A stretch of 64,000 nucleotides of DNA from Scandinavium goeteborgense (GCF_003935895.2 NZ_CP054058.1:248001-312000); one strand, 5' to 3'. Shown: positions 29,493-39,347, counted from the first letter of the stretch. Numbers and translations: made by a program. Notes: generated by a model from the letters alone, not told the origin.

Positions 29493-30530
29493 ATGACCCT
29501 ACATTGTGCATTTATTGGTTTTGGAAAAAGCACCACCCGTTATCACCTCCCGTACGTTCTTAACCGCAAAGACAGCTGGCACGTGGCGCATATCTATCGT
29601 CGCAGCCCGAAGCCGGAAGAGCAGCATCCGCAGTATCAGCATATTCATTTCACCAGCGACCTGAACGAAGTGCTGAACGATCCGCAGGTCAAGCTGGTGG
29701 TGGTCTGTACGCATGCCGACAGCCATTTTGATTATGCGAAACGGGCGCTGGAAGCCGGGAAAAACGTGCTGGTGGAAAAACCGTTCACCCCGACGCTGGC
29801 TGAGGCCAACACCCTGTTTGCGCTGGCAAAAGAGAAAGGACTGACGGTCACACCGTACCAGAACCGTCGCTTTGATTCCTGCTTCCTGACCGCCAAAAAA
29901 GCGATTGAGAGCGGCAAGCTGGGCGAAATCGTGGAAATCGAAAGCCATTTCGATTACTACCGTCCGGTCGCGGAAACCAAACCGGGCCTGCCGCAGGATG
30001 GATCGTTTTACGGTCTGGGCGTGCACACCATGGACCAGATAATCTCGCTGTTTGGCCGCCCGAATAACGTCGCCTACGACATCCGCAGCCTGCGCAATAA
30101 AGCCAACCCGGACGACACCTTTGAAGCGCAGCTTTTCTACGGCGACCTGAAAGCGATCGTCAAAACCAGCCATCTGGTGAAAATCGATTACCCGAAATTT
30201 ATCGTCCACGGCACTAACGGTTCGTACCTGAAATACGGTATCGACCAGCAGGAAACCAGCCTCAAGGCCAACATCATGCCAGGCGAACCGGGCTTTGGCG
30301 CTGACGACAGTATCGGACACATCGAGTACATGAACGCCGAAGGCGTCAGCGTGCGTGAAGAGGTGAAACCGGAAATCGGCGACTACGGCCGGGTCTACGA
30401 CGCGCTGTATGACACGCTTAAAAACGGGGCGCCGAATTACGTCAAGGAAACTGAAGTTCTCACCAACCTTGAGATCCTCGAGCGAGCCTTCGAACAGGCT
30501 TCTCCTGCCACGATAACCCTCGCGAAATAA
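29493..30530 (+). CDS. yhhX: Gfo/Idh/MocA family oxidoreductase YhhX
   Basis: This 345-residue NAD(P)-dependent oxidoreductase has an N-terminal Rossmann fold (CAFIGFGKSTTRYHLP, a variant GxGxxx loop near 8-13), the VCTHADSH segment and the EKPFTPTLAEA motif with the conserved Lys of the Gfo/Idh/MocA family, then a C-terminal substrate domain (GSFYGLGVHTMDQ). It equals E. coli YhhX in length. The substrate is unknown. It lies downstream of ryhB, whose terminator separates the two transcripts. Confidence 0.95.
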   Translation: MTLHCAFIGFGKSTTRYHLPYVLNRKDSWHVAHIYRRSPKPEEQHPQYQHIHFTSDLNEVLNDPQVKLVVVCTHADSHFDYAKRALEAGKNVLVEKPFTPTLAEANTLFALAKEKGLTVTPYQNRRFDSCFLTAKKAIESGKLGEIVEIESHFDYYRPVAETKPGLPQDGSFYGLGVHTMDQIISLFGRPNNVAYDIRSLRNKANPDDTFEAQLFYGDLKAIVKTSHLVKIDYPKFIVHGTNGSYLKYGIDQQETSLKANIMPGEPGFGADDSIGHIEYMNAEGVSVREEVKPEIGDYGRVYDALYDTLKNGAPNYVKETEVLTNLEILERAFEQASPATITLAK

Positions 30531-30654
30531 GCGGTTTTGGCTCCTCTGAAGTTGTTCAAAAATTTTGAGCAGAGGAGTCAATTTTCACCCACTATCATCC
30601 TGAACCGTTCGGGTCCACACTAACTCCATCGAAACGAAAACGGAGTTAGACATC

Positions 30655-31350
30655 ATGATTTTCTTACGCAAAGCAAACGAACGTGGCCATGCAAATCACG
30701 GCTGGCTGGATTCATGGCACACCTTCTCGTTCGCCAATTATTACGACGCGAACTTCATGGGCTTCTCTGCGCTTCGCGTCATTAACGACGACGTGATTGA
30801 TGCCGGTCAGGGCTTCGGCACTCACCCACACAAAGACATGGAAATCCTGACCTACGTGCTGGAAGGGGCCGTGGAGCACGAAGACAGCATGGGCAACAAA
30901 GAGCAGGTGCCTGCCGGTGAATTCCAGATCATGAGCGCCGGGACCGGTGTGCGTCACTCGGAGTACAACCCGAGTAAAACGGAAAAATTGCACCTGTATC
31001 AAATCTGGATTATCCCGCAGGAAACGGGCATTACGCCGCGCTATGAGCAGCGTCGTTTTGACGCCGAACAGGGCAAACAGCTGGTGCTGTCGCCGGATGC
31101 GCGTGACGGTTCCCTGAAAGTGAACCAGGACATGGAACTCTATCGCTGGGCGCTGCTGAAAGACGAGCAGTCGGTGCATCAGATTTCGGCAGATCGCCGG
31201 GTGTGGGTCCAGGTCGTGAAAGGTGAAGTGTCTATTAACGGCACCAAAGCGACCGCCGCCGATGGTCTGGCTATCTGGGATGAGCAGGCGATTTCGGTCC
31301 ATGCCGAGAGCAATGCTGAAATCCTGCTGTTCGATCTGCCACCGGTATGA
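30655..31350 (+). CDS. yhhW: Pirin-family quercetin 2,3-dioxygenase YhhW
   Basis: YhhW is a bicupin of the pirin family; the E. coli protein cleaves quercetin in vitro. The 231-residue sequence keeps all four metal ligands: H57 and H59 (GTHPHKD), H101 and E103 (VRHSEYN). The physiological role is unclear. The gene precedes gntR on the same strand with a gap of about 100 bp, as in E. coli. Confidence 0.96.
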   Translation: MIFLRKANERGHANHGWLDSWHTFSFANYYDANFMGFSALRVINDDVIDAGQGFGTHPHKDMEILTYVLEGAVEHEDSMGNKEQVPAGEFQIMSAGTGVRHSEYNPSKTEKLHLYQIWIIPQETGITPRYEQRRFDAEQGKQLVLSPDARDGSLKVNQDMELYRWALLKDEQSVHQISADRRVWVQVVKGEVSINGTKATAADGLAIWDEQAISVHAESNAEILLFDLPPV

Positions 31351-31451
31351 TCCTGATTAAATAAATTTCAGAACCTTTCCCCAATGGGGGAAGGTTCTGC
31401 TGCGTCCATGATAAACTGAGGAAATGTTTCCCCTTTATCAGCCTCCGGACG

Positions 31452-32447
31452 ATGAAAAAGAAAAGACCCGTACTTCAGGATGTTGCCGATCGCGTCGGCG
31501 TGACCAAAATGACGGTCAGTCGTTTTTTGCGCAATCCGGAACAGGTTTCCGAGGCGCTGCGCGGCAAAATTGCTATCGCTCTTGATGAACTGGGTTACAT
31601 CCCCAACCGCGCTCCGGACATTTTGTCCAACTCGACCAGCCGCGCGATTGGTGTCCTTCTTCCTTCACTGACCAACCAGGTTTTCGCGGAAGTGCTGAAA
31701 GGCATTGAAAGCGTGACCGATGCCTACGGTTACCAGGCCATGCTCGCCCACTACGGCTACAAGCCGGAAATGGAAGAGGAGCGTCTGGAATCAATGCTCT
31801 CCTGGAACATCGACGGGCTGATCCTTTCTGAGCGCAACCACACTGCGCGCACCCGCAAAATGATTGAAGTCTCCGGCATTCCGGTGGTTGAACTGATGGA
31901 CAGTCAGTCGCCGTGCATCGATATCGCTGTCGGTTTTGACAACTTCGAAGCCGCCCGCCAGATGACCGCCACCATCATTTCACGCGGGCACCGCCACATC
32001 GCCTACCTTGGCGCCCGCCTCGACGAACGTACCCTCATCAAACAGCAGGGCTACGAGCAAGCGATGCGCGAAGCGGGCCTCACGCCTTACAGCGTGATGG
32101 TTGAGCAGTCGTCATCGTACTCCTCCGGGATTGAGCTGATGCGCCAGGCGCGTCGCGAATATCCGCAGCTCGACGGTATTTTCTGTACCAACGATGACCT
32201 TGCGGTCGGCGCGGCGTTTGAATGTCAGCGCCTGGGTTTAAAAATCCCCGACGACATGGCGATTGCCGGTTTCCACGGCCACGATATCGGCCAGGTGATG
32301 GAACCGCGGCTGGCGAGCGTGCTGACCCCGCGCGAACGCATGGGCCGCATCGGCGCTGAGCGCCTGCTGGCCCGTGTTCGTGGTGAAATTGTGACGCCTA
32401 AGATGTTAGATTTAGGTTTCACATTGTCACCAGGCGGATCAATTTAA
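31452..32447 (+). CDS. gntR: Gluconate utilisation repressor GntR (LacI family)
   Basis: GntR represses the gluconate genes and is released by gluconate. The 331-residue protein has an N-terminal LacI-type helix-turn-helix (VLQDVADRVGVTKMTVSRFLR, about 7-27) and a periplasmic-binding-like effector domain. Length equals E. coli GntR. Two palindromic operators lie 80 bp downstream in front of gntK. In E. coli GntR also controls gntT and edd-eda; gntT is missing from its usual place in this window. Confidence 0.97.
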   Translation: MKKKRPVLQDVADRVGVTKMTVSRFLRNPEQVSEALRGKIAIALDELGYIPNRAPDILSNSTSRAIGVLLPSLTNQVFAEVLKGIESVTDAYGYQAMLAHYGYKPEMEEERLESMLSWNIDGLILSERNHTARTRKMIEVSGIPVVELMDSQSPCIDIAVGFDNFEAARQMTATIISRGHRHIAYLGARLDERTLIKQQGYEQAMREAGLTPYSVMVEQSSSYSSGIELMRQARREYPQLDGIFCTNDDLAVGAAFECQRLGLKIPDDMAIAGFHGHDIGQVMEPRLASVLTPRERMGRIGAERLLARVRGEIVTPKMLDLGFTLSPGGSI

Positions 32448-32456
32448 ACTGACAAG

Positions 32457-32472
32457 TTTGAAGTAGATCACA
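32457..32472 (+). promoter_or_regulatory. Putative CRP site upstream of gntK
   Basis: TTTGA-AGTAGA-TCACA resembles the CRP consensus TGTGA-N6-TCACA with one mismatch. The E. coli gntKU promoter is CRP-activated. Confidence 0.7.
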
Positions 32473-32526
32473 CAACGCAGTTTATCGTCCGGATGGTTAT
32501 TGCTTATCCACAAGCCCGGCAGGACA

Positions 32527-32554
32527 ATGTTACCGATAACAGTTACCCGTAACA
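32527..32554 (+). promoter_or_regulatory. Tandem GntR operators upstream of gntK
   Basis: ATGTTA-CCGA-TAACAG (32527-32542) and AGTTACCCGTAACA (32541-32554) are overlapping palindromes matching the GntR operators known in front of E. coli gntKU. They lie 24 bases upstream of the gntK start, so binding would block transcription. Confidence 0.88.
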
Positions 32555-32577
32555 AACCGACCTGTGGGAGCAACGCT

Positions 32578-33108
32578 TTGAGCACGACTAACCATGATCA
32601 CCATGTCTACGTTTTGATGGGCGTCTCTGGAAGCGGTAAATCTGCCGTCGCCAGCGAAGTCGCTTATCAGCTGCACGCCGCGTTTCTTGATGGTGATTTC
32701 CTCCATCCGCGCAGCAACATCGTCAAGATGTCCTCCGGCGAAGCGCTGAACGACGACGACCGCAAACCGTGGTTGCAGGCCCTGAACGACGCCGCTTTCG
32801 CGATGCAGCGCACCAATAAAGTGTCGCTGATCGTTTGTTCAGCCCTGAAAAAAACCTACCGCGACCTGCTGCGCAAAGGCAATCCGAACCTCTCCTTTAT
32901 CTACATGAAAGGCGATTTCGAGGTGATCGAAAGCCGCCTGAAAGCGCGTAAAGGCCACTTCTTCAAGACCCAAATGCTGGTGACGCAGTTTGAAACGCTG
33001 CAAGAGCCGGGCGCGGACGAAGCTGACGTGCTGGTGGTCGATATCGATCAGCCGCTGGAAGGCGTTGTCGCGAGTACCATCGAGTTAATCAACAAAGGCA
33101 GTAAGTAG
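32578..33108 (+). CDS. gntK: Thermoresistant gluconokinase GntK
   Basis: GntK phosphorylates gluconate to 6-phosphogluconate for the Entner-Doudoroff and pentose phosphate pathways. The 176-residue protein has the P-loop GVSGSGKSA (15-23), followed by DGDFLHP and KARKGHFF. The start is a TTG at 32578: it is preceded by GGGAG at 7 bases and gives the E. coli N-terminus MSTTNHDHH. Upstream in-frame codons (from 32500) overlap the GntR operators and are unlikely to be translated. The stop overlaps the gntU start by one base. Confidence 0.96.
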   Translation: MSTTNHDHHVYVLMGVSGSGKSAVASEVAYQLHAAFLDGDFLHPRSNIVKMSSGEALNDDDRKPWLQALNDAAFAMQRTNKVSLIVCSALKKTYRDLLRKGNPNLSFIYMKGDFEVIESRLKARKGHFFKTQMLVTQFETLQEPGADEADVLVVDIDQPLEGVVASTIELINKGSK

Positions 33109-34448
33109 TGACTACATTAACGCTGGTTTTAACAGCAGTCGGCTCAGTATTGCTGCTGCTGTTTTTAGTGATGAAGGCGCGTATGCACGCCTTCGTTGCT
33201 TTGATGGTGGTGTCTATTGGTGCAGGGCTTTTCTCGGGGATGCCGCTCGATAAAATCGCTGACACGATGCAAAAAGGGATGGGCGGTACGCTCGGCTTCC
33301 TCGCGATTGTGGTCGCGCTGGGGGCGATGTTCGGCAAAATTCTGCATGAGACCGGCGCGGTCGATCAGATTGCCGTCAAAATGCTGAAATCCTTCGGGCA
33401 CAGTCGGGCGCATTACGCGATAGGCCTCGCAGGGCTTATCTGTGCGCTGCCGCTGTTCTTCGAAGTGGCTATCGTGCTGTTAATTAGCGTCGCGTTTTCC
33501 ATGGCGCGTCACACCGGGACCAACCTGGTGAAACTGGTGATTCCTCTGTTTGCGGGTGTGGCTGCGGCTGCGGCATTCCTGCTGCCTGGGCCTGCGCCGA
33601 TGCTGCTGGCTTCGCAGATGCACGCTGATTTTGGCTGGATGATTTTGATTGGCCTGTGCGCGGCCATTCCGGGGATGATTATTGCCGGGCCGCTGTGGGG
33701 TAATTTCATCAGCCGTCACGTTGAGCTGCACATTCCGGACGATATCTCCGAGCCGCATCTGGGCGAAGGCAAAATGCCGAGCTTTGGTTTCAGCCTCGCG
33801 CTTATCCTGCTGCCGCTGGTGCTGGTTGGCCTGAAAACTATCGCCGCTCACTTTGTGCCGCAGGGTTCTACGGCGTATGAGTGGTTCGAGTTTATCGGCC
33901 ATCCATTTACTGCCATCCTCGTCGCGTGTCTGGTGGCGATTTACGGCCTGGCGATGCGTCAGGGCATGCCGAAAGACCGCGTGATGGAAATCTGCGGTGC
34001 GGCGCTGCAACCGGCGGGGATTATTCTGCTGGTGATCGGTGCGGGCGGCGTGTTCAAACAGGTGCTGGTGGATTCCGGTGTGGGCCCGGCGCTCGGTGAA
34101 GCGTTGACCGGCATGGGCCTGCCGATTGCCATTACCTGCTTCGTGCTGGCGGCAGCGGTGCGCATCATTCAGGGTTCCGCTACCGTTGCGTGTCTGACGG
34201 CGGTCGGCCTGGTGATGCCGGTCATTGAGCAGCTGCATTACAGCGGCGCGCAGATGGCGGCCCTGTCTATCTGTATCGCGGGCGGTTCAATCGTTGTGAG
34301 CCACGTGAACGACGCGGGCTTCTGGTTGTTCGGTAAGTTTACTGGCGCGACCGAAGCGCAAACGCTGAAGACCTGGACGATGATGGAAACCATTCTGGGG
34401 ACCGTGGGTGCGATCGTCGGGATGATTGCGTTTACGTTGCTGAGCTAA
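33108..34448 (+). CDS. gntU: Low-affinity gluconate/H+ symporter GntU
   Basis: GntU imports gluconate with protons. The 446-residue protein has about twelve hydrophobic segments and the GntP-family motifs GxMFGKILHETGA (near 66-80), PLFFEVAIVLL and SHVNDAGFWL. It starts at a GTG whose G is the last base of the gntK stop codon, as in the coupled E. coli gntKU operon. The structured repeat element lies directly after it. Confidence 0.97.
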   Translation: MTTLTLVLTAVGSVLLLLFLVMKARMHAFVALMVVSIGAGLFSGMPLDKIADTMQKGMGGTLGFLAIVVALGAMFGKILHETGAVDQIAVKMLKSFGHSRAHYAIGLAGLICALPLFFEVAIVLLISVAFSMARHTGTNLVKLVIPLFAGVAAAAAFLLPGPAPMLLASQMHADFGWMILIGLCAAIPGMIIAGPLWGNFISRHVELHIPDDISEPHLGEGKMPSFGFSLALILLPLVLVGLKTIAAHFVPQGSTAYEWFEFIGHPFTAILVACLVAIYGLAMRQGMPKDRVMEICGAALQPAGIILLVIGAGGVFKQVLVDSGVGPALGEALTGMGLPIAITCFVLAAAVRIIQGSATVACLTAVGLVMPVIEQLHYSGAQMAALSICIAGGSIVVSHVNDAGFWLFGKFTGATEAQTLKTWTMMETILGTVGAIVGMIAFTLLS

Positions 34449-34488
34449 GTTTTAGCTCTCCCGGTTAGACGGAAGAGTGGAACCGCGG

Positions 34489-35000
34489 TGGAATTGTTCC
34501 GTTCACTTCCATTCCTCTGCTTTTCTGTCACTTCGATGACGGTGAACGTGCAAAGGGGGCTCGCCGCCGCCCCCTTTGCAATCCCGGCTCCCGGCAATGA
34601 AAATCGCCGCTTCGCGGTACCCGTGACTTATTGCGTCTGGCTTTCGGGTCGGGCGCAGGTAACATCCCTGTAAGTCCCGCCCTCCGCCCGCATCCTTGCG
34701 GGCGGCCCCGGCCAGTCGCACACGTCCCGGCGATTTTCAGCCGGACACAAGGTCAATACCCTCAGTTCCCTATGGCACCGTGTGTGTCCCCGCTTGAAAT
34801 CGCCGGGCTGAGGCGAAACGAGACAGGAAGTCGAGTCGAGCCGGCCGCAGGCAGATGGCTGGAAGACCGGGCAGTGCGCAGCACCGATTTCGTTGGCGGG
34901 GCCACGGGGATTGATAAGGGGAGCGTGGTGCTCCCCTTATCCCGTTCACGTTCTGCATGGTTTACGGAACCTGCTGAACATCGGGTGAACGGAACAATAT
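34489..35000. mobile_element. Non-coding element of about 0.5 kb with terminal inverted repeats, copy 1
   Basis: The segment between gntU and yhgN is bounded by ATTGTTCCGTTCAC (34493-34506) and its exact reverse complement (34985-34998). A diverged second copy lies at 50413-50972. The interior is rich in hairpins: an 11-bp stem at 34550-34579, CCGCCCGCA/TGCGGGCGG near 34685-34706, CCCGGCGATTT/AAATCGCCGGG (about 34727-34807) and a 12-bp stem GATAAGGGGAGC/GCTCCCCTTATC at 34913-34941. No transposase or other recognisable protein is encoded. It looks like a non-autonomous, MITE-like or structured-RNA element. No clear target duplication is seen. Confidence 0.75.
34550..34579. other. Covarying hairpin H1 in element copy 1
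   Basis: GCAAAGGGGGC (34550-34560) pairs over 11 bp with GCCCCCTTTGC (34569-34579) around the loop TCGCCGCC. The equivalent arms in copy 2 carry matched changes. Confidence 0.8.
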
Positions 35001-35015
35001 CTCTAAACTTTACTA

Positions 35016-35609
35016 TCACCCTTTCATCCACACCCGGATTCCATCCAGGAACATCTGGGTCGCCAGCATCACCAGAATCAACCCCATCAAGCGTTCGAGC
35101 GCATTCACACCTTTCTCGCCGAGCAGGCGTAAAAACAATCCGGATTGCAACAGAATCGCCACCGTGCCGCCCCAGGCGAGCATCAGTGCGAGCACCAAAT
35201 GGCTCATCTTATTGGGATACTGATGCGAGAGCAGCATCAGCGTTGCCAGCAGTGACGGCCCGGCAACCAGTGGAATCGCCAGCGGCACAATAAACGGTTC
35301 TTCACCCGCCGGTAAGCCGTTGCTGGCGCCTTCGGCACCTGGGAAAATCATCTTTATGGCAATCAGGAACAAAATGATGCCGCCAGAGATAGAAACGGTC
35401 TCCGCGCTTAGGTTCAGGAACGCGAGGATTTTCTCTCCTGCGAACAGGAAAATGAGCATGATCAGCAGGGCAATGAGCAGCTCACGGATCATGATGGCCC
35501 GGCGGCGCTTGGGCTCGGTATGTTTCAGTACCGACATAAAAATCGGCAGGTTGCCCAGCGGGTCCATAATCAGGATTAACAGCACCGCGGCGGAAAGGAT
35601 TTCACTCAT
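35016..35609 (-). CDS. yhgN: MarC/YhgN family membrane protein
   Basis: This is a 197-residue integral membrane protein with six hydrophobic segments and the family motifs LILIMDPLGNLPIF (near 10-23) and PLAIPLVAGPS (about 108-118). It matches E. coli YhgN (197 residues). MarC-family proteins were once thought to be antibiotic efflux proteins; their function remains unknown. It diverges from asd, as in E. coli, and its stop lies 16 bases from the end of the repeat element. Confidence 0.95.
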   Translation of the reverse strand: MSEILSAAVLLILIMDPLGNLPIFMSVLKHTEPKRRRAIMIRELLIALLIMLIFLFAGEKILAFLNLSAETVSISGGIILFLIAIKMIFPGAEGASNGLPAGEEPFIVPLAIPLVAGPSLLATLMLLSHQYPNKMSHLVLALMLAWGGTVAILLQSGLFLRLLGEKGVNALERLMGLILVMLATQMFLDGIRVWMKG

Positions 35610-35816
35610 AGATTGTTCCCTGATAATTGTGTTTCACACGGTCTTTACGCATTGAAAATGAACACGTTAAATAAGCTTCTTTACTTAATCCTGCTGGATC
35701 ATTGATTTTTTTCACTTGCGACTTTGGCTGCATTTTGTAATGTGAGGGATACCCTGCCTTCTTTTGATGGAAACGGGGTCAGCACAACAGCACACACCTC
35801 TGCAGGAACACACGCT

Positions 35817-36923
35817 ATGAAAAATGTTGGTTTTATCGGCTGGCGCGGAATGGTCGGCTCTGTACTCATGCAACGCATGGTAGAAGAGCGCGATTTTGAC
35901 GGCATCCGCCCGGTCTTCTTCTCTACCTCTCAGTTCGGTCAGGCTGCGCCTGCATTCGGCACTCAGCCTGCTGGCACGCTGCAAGATGCCTTCGACCTGG
36001 AGGCGCTGAAGGCGCTCGACATTATTGTCACCTGCCAGGGCGGCGATTATACCAACGAAATCTATCCAAAGCTGCGTGAAAGCGGTTGGCAGGGGTACTG
36101 GATTGACGCAGCGTCTTCGCTGCGCATGAACGACGACGCCATTATTATTCTGGATCCGGTTAACCAGGCTGTCATTACCGACGGCCTCAATAACGGCGTA
36201 AAAACGTTTGTGGGCGGAAACTGCACCGTCAGCCTGATGCTGATGTCACTCGGCGGCCTGTTCGCAGAAGGCCTGGTGGAGTGGGCGTCCGTGGCAACCT
36301 ATCAGGCAGCCTCCGGCGGCGGCGCGCGCCATATGCGTGAACTGCTGAGCCAGATGGGCGCGCTGCACCACTACGTAGCGGACGAACTGGCTAACCCGGC
36401 GTCGGCCATTCTGGATATCGAACGTAAAGTCACGGCGCTTTCCCGCAGCGGCGACCTGCCTGTCGACAACTTTGGCGTACCGCTGGCCGGAAGCCTCATC
36501 CCGTGGATCGACAAACAGCTCGATAACGGCCAGAGCCGTGAAGAGTGGAAAGGCCAGGCTGAGACCAACAAAATCCTCGCCAGCCAGAACGTCATCCCGG
36601 TTGACGGTCTGTGCGTGCGCATCGGCGCGCTGCGCTGCCACAGCCAGGCGTTTACTCTCAAACTGAAGAAAGACGTGTCGATCCCGACCGTGGAAGCACT
36701 GCTGGCGGCGCACAACCCGTGGGCCAAAGTGGTGCCAAACGATCGCGATATCACGATGCGAGAACTGACCCCAGCGGCGGTCACTGGCACGTTGAGCACC
36801 CCGGTCGGGCGGTTGCGTAAACTGAATATGGGGCCGGAATATCTCTCCGCCTTCACCGTCGGCGATCAGCTCCTCTGGGGCGCCGCCGAGCCGCTACGCC
36901 GCATGTTGAGGCAATTAGCGTAA
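35817..36923 (+). CDS. asd: Aspartate-semialdehyde dehydrogenase
   Basis: Asd reduces beta-aspartyl phosphate to aspartate semialdehyde, the branch point to lysine/diaminopimelate, threonine and methionine. The 368-residue protein has the NADP motif [10 protein letters not shown] (8-17) and the catalytic Cys136 in [11 protein letters not shown] chose the ATG at 35817 (E. coli N-terminus [11 protein letters not shown]), preceded by CAGGAA; the frame is open upstream without good start features. A symmetrical terminator follows. Confidence 0.98.
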   Translation: MKNVGFIGWRGMVGSVLMQRMVEERDFDGIRPVFFSTSQFGQAAPAFGTQPAGTLQDAFDLEALKALDIIVTCQGGDYTNEIYPKLRESGWQGYWIDAASSLRMNDDAIIILDPVNQAVITDGLNNGVKTFVGGNCTVSLMLMSLGGLFAEGLVEWASVATYQAASGGGARHMRELLSQMGALHHYVADELANPASAILDIERKVTALSRSGDLPVDNFGVPLAGSLIPWIDKQLDNGQSREEWKGQAETNKILASQNVIPVDGLCVRIGALRCHSQAFTLKLKKDVSIPTVEALLAAHNPWAKVVPNDRDITMRELTPAAVTGTLSTPVGRLRKLNMGPEYLSAFTVGDQLLWGAAEPLRRMLRQLA

Positions 36924-36930
36924 CGAAATG

Positions 36931-36960
36931 AAAAAAGGGGTGATGAGTCACCCCTTTTTT
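36931..36960 (+). terminator. Rho-independent terminator after asd
   Basis: AAAAAAGGGGTGA TGAG TCACCCCTTTTTT is a near-perfect hairpin with A- and T-runs on both sides. Confidence 0.93.
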
Positions 36961-37160
36961 GTGCCCGTCGTTTTATACGTATTAAGTATTTCCTTCATTT
37001 TTACCAGGAGTCAGATAAAGCCTTGGCTATGCTTTAAGGGAGAAGTTTTTCCCTGAGGGTGGGATGGCGCAGAAGAGGACGCTTACGGGCTGCGTTGTTC
37101 AGGTCAAAAAAAGTCGCTACAGGTACTGGAAACAGCGGCACCTATAACAGGATGAATAGC

Positions 37161-39347
37161 ATGTCCGATCGTATTGAGAAAGACGTGATTAATGCCCTTA
37201 TTGCTGGCCATTTTGCGGATCCGTTTTCCGTGCTTGGCATGCATTGCACCGACGCGGGGCTGGAAGTGCGCGCCCTGTTGCCTGACGCCACCGAAGTGTG
37301 GGTCGTCGAACCGAAAACCGGCCGCAAGATAGGGCAGCTCGACTGCCTCGATTCGCGTGGTTTCTTCTGCGGTGTTATGCCGCGTCGCAAAAATGCTTTC
37401 CGCTACCAGCTGGCTGTGCTTTGGCACGGGCAGCAAAATCTGATTGATGATCCGTACAGTTTCGGCCCGCTATTGCAGGAGATGGACGCCTGGCTGTTGT
37501 CGGAAGGCACGCATTTGCGGCCTTACGAAACGCTGGGTGCGCATGCCGCGACCATGGACGGCATCACCGGGACGCGCTTCTCGGTCTGGGCACCGAACGC
37601 CCGGCGCGTGTCGGTGGTCGGGCAGTTCAACTATTGGGACGGTCGCCGCCATCCGATGCGTCTGCGGGCGGAGTCGGGCATCTGGGAGCTGTTCATCCCC
37701 GGCGCGCATAACGGTCAGCTGTATAAATTCGAAATGATCGATGCCCACGGCGAGCTGCGGATCAAAGCCGACCCGTATGCCTTCGAAGCGCAAATGCGCC
37801 CGGAAACGGCGTCGCTGATTTGCGGGTTACCGGAAAAAATCGAGCAGCCGGAATCCCGCCGGAATGCGAATAATTTTGATGCACCGATTGCCATTTACGA
37901 AGTGCACCTCGGTTCCTGGCGTCGTCACACCGACAACAACTTCTGGCTGAGCTATCGCGAATTGGCGGACCAGCTGGTGCCGTACGCCAAATGGATGGGC
38001 TTCACCCATCTGGAACTGCTGCCGATTAACGAGCATCCGTTCGACGGCAGCTGGGGTTATCAGCCTACCGGGCTGTATGCGCCCACGCGTCGATTCGGCA
38101 CGCGGGAAGATTTCCGCTATTTCATCAACGCGGCGCACAACGCCGGGCTGAACGTGATTCTCGACTGGGTGCCGGGCCATTTCCCTTCCGATGATTTTGC
38201 GCTGGCGAAATTTGACGGCACTGAACTGTACGAGCACAGCGATCCGCGCGAAGGTTATCACCAGGACTGGAACACCCTGATTTACAACTATGGCCGCCGG
38301 GAAGTGCAGAATTTCTTAGTCGGCAACGCGCTGTACTGGATTGAGCGTTTCGGCATTGATGCCCTCCGCGTCGACGCCGTCGCGTCGATGATTTACCGAG
38401 ACTACAGCCGCAAAGCGGGCGAGTGGGTGCCGAACGAACACGGCGGGCGCGAAAACCTCGAAGCCATCGAATTCTTGCGCAGCACCAACCGCATTCTCGG
38501 CGAACAGGTCCCGGGCGCAGTGAGCATGGCAGAAGAGTCCACCGACTTTGCCGGCGTCTCGCGTCCACCGGACATGGGCGGGCTGGGCTTCTGGTACAAA
38601 TGGAACCTGGGCTGGATGCACGACACCCTCGACTACATGAAACTCGACCCGGTGTACCGCAAACATCATCACGACAAACTGACCTTCGGCATGCTGTACA
38701 ACGGCACCGAAAACTTCGTGCTGCCGCTGTCGCACGACGAAGTGGTCCACGGCAAAAAATCCATTCTCGACCGCATGCCGGGCGACGCGTGGCAGAAGTT
38801 TGCCAACCTGCGCGCCTACTACGGCTGGCTGTACGCTTTTCCGGGCAAAAAGCTGCTGTTTATGGGCAATGAGTTTGCTCAGGGGCGCGAATGGAATCAC
38901 GACGCCAGCCTCGACTGGCATCTGCTGAGCGGTGGCGACAACTGGCATCACGGCGTGCAGCGCCTGGTGCGCGACCTGAATCTGACCTATCGCCATCACA
39001 AGGCGATGCACGAACTGGATTACGACACCTACGGCTTTGAGTGGCTGGTGGTCGACGACCACGAGCGCTCGGTGTTTGTCTTCGTGCGCCGCGACAGGCA
39101 GGGTAACGAAATCATCGTCGCCAGCAACTTCACCCCGGTTCCACGTCATGAATACCGGTTTGGTATTAACCAGCCTGGGCGCTGGCGCGAAGTGATGAAT
39201 ACCGATTCGATGCACTATCACGGCAGTAATGCGGGGAATGCGGGCGGTGTTCATAGCGATGAGATTGCCAGCCATAACCGCCAGCATTCGCTATCGCTGA
39301 CGCTGCCTCCGTTGTCGACCATCTGGCTGGTGCGGGAGGGGGAATGA
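37161..39347 (+). CDS. glgB: 1,4-alpha-glucan branching enzyme
   Basis: GlgB cuts alpha-1,4 chains and re-attaches them as alpha-1,6 branches during glycogen synthesis. The 728-residue protein has the E. coli length: an N-terminal carbohydrate-binding module (about 20-110), a second module (about 125-225) and a GH13 barrel with nucleophile Asp405 (DALRVDAV) and acid/base Glu458 (MAEEST). I chose the ATG at 37161, with AGGA nine bases upstream, to match E. coli MSDRI; an ATG at 37152 is in frame. It starts glgBXCAP and overlaps glgX by 4 bases. Confidence 0.98.
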   Translation: MSDRIEKDVINALIAGHFADPFSVLGMHCTDAGLEVRALLPDATEVWVVEPKTGRKIGQLDCLDSRGFFCGVMPRRKNAFRYQLAVLWHGQQNLIDDPYSFGPLLQEMDAWLLSEGTHLRPYETLGAHAATMDGITGTRFSVWAPNARRVSVVGQFNYWDGRRHPMRLRAESGIWELFIPGAHNGQLYKFEMIDAHGELRIKADPYAFEAQMRPETASLICGLPEKIEQPESRRNANNFDAPIAIYEVHLGSWRRHTDNNFWLSYRELADQLVPYAKWMGFTHLELLPINEHPFDGSWGYQPTGLYAPTRRFGTREDFRYFINAAHNAGLNVILDWVPGHFPSDDFALAKFDGTELYEHSDPREGYHQDWNTLIYNYGRREVQNFLVGNALYWIERFGIDALRVDAVASMIYRDYSRKAGEWVPNEHGGRENLEAIEFLRSTNRILGEQVPGAVSMAEESTDFAGVSRPPDMGGLGFWYKWNLGWMHDTLDYMKLDPVYRKHHHDKLTFGMLYNGTENFVLPLSHDEVVHGKKSILDRMPGDAWQKFANLRAYYGWLYAFPGKKLLFMGNEFAQGREWNHDASLDWHLLSGGDNWHHGVQRLVRDLNLTYRHHKAMHELDYDTYGFEWLVVDDHERSVFVFVRRDRQGNEIIVASNFTPVPRHEYRFGINQPGRWREVMNTDSMHYHGSNAGNAGGVHSDEIASHNRQHSLSLTLPPLSTIWLVREGE

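Noticed and set aside
29499-30581. Open frame of 360 codons antisense to yhhX
   Set aside because: Shadow of yhhX with no recognisable product.
34631-35293. 220-codon plus-strand frame across the repeat element and yhgN antisense
   Set aside because: It runs from the non-coding element into the antisense of yhgN, has no ribosome site and no similarity.
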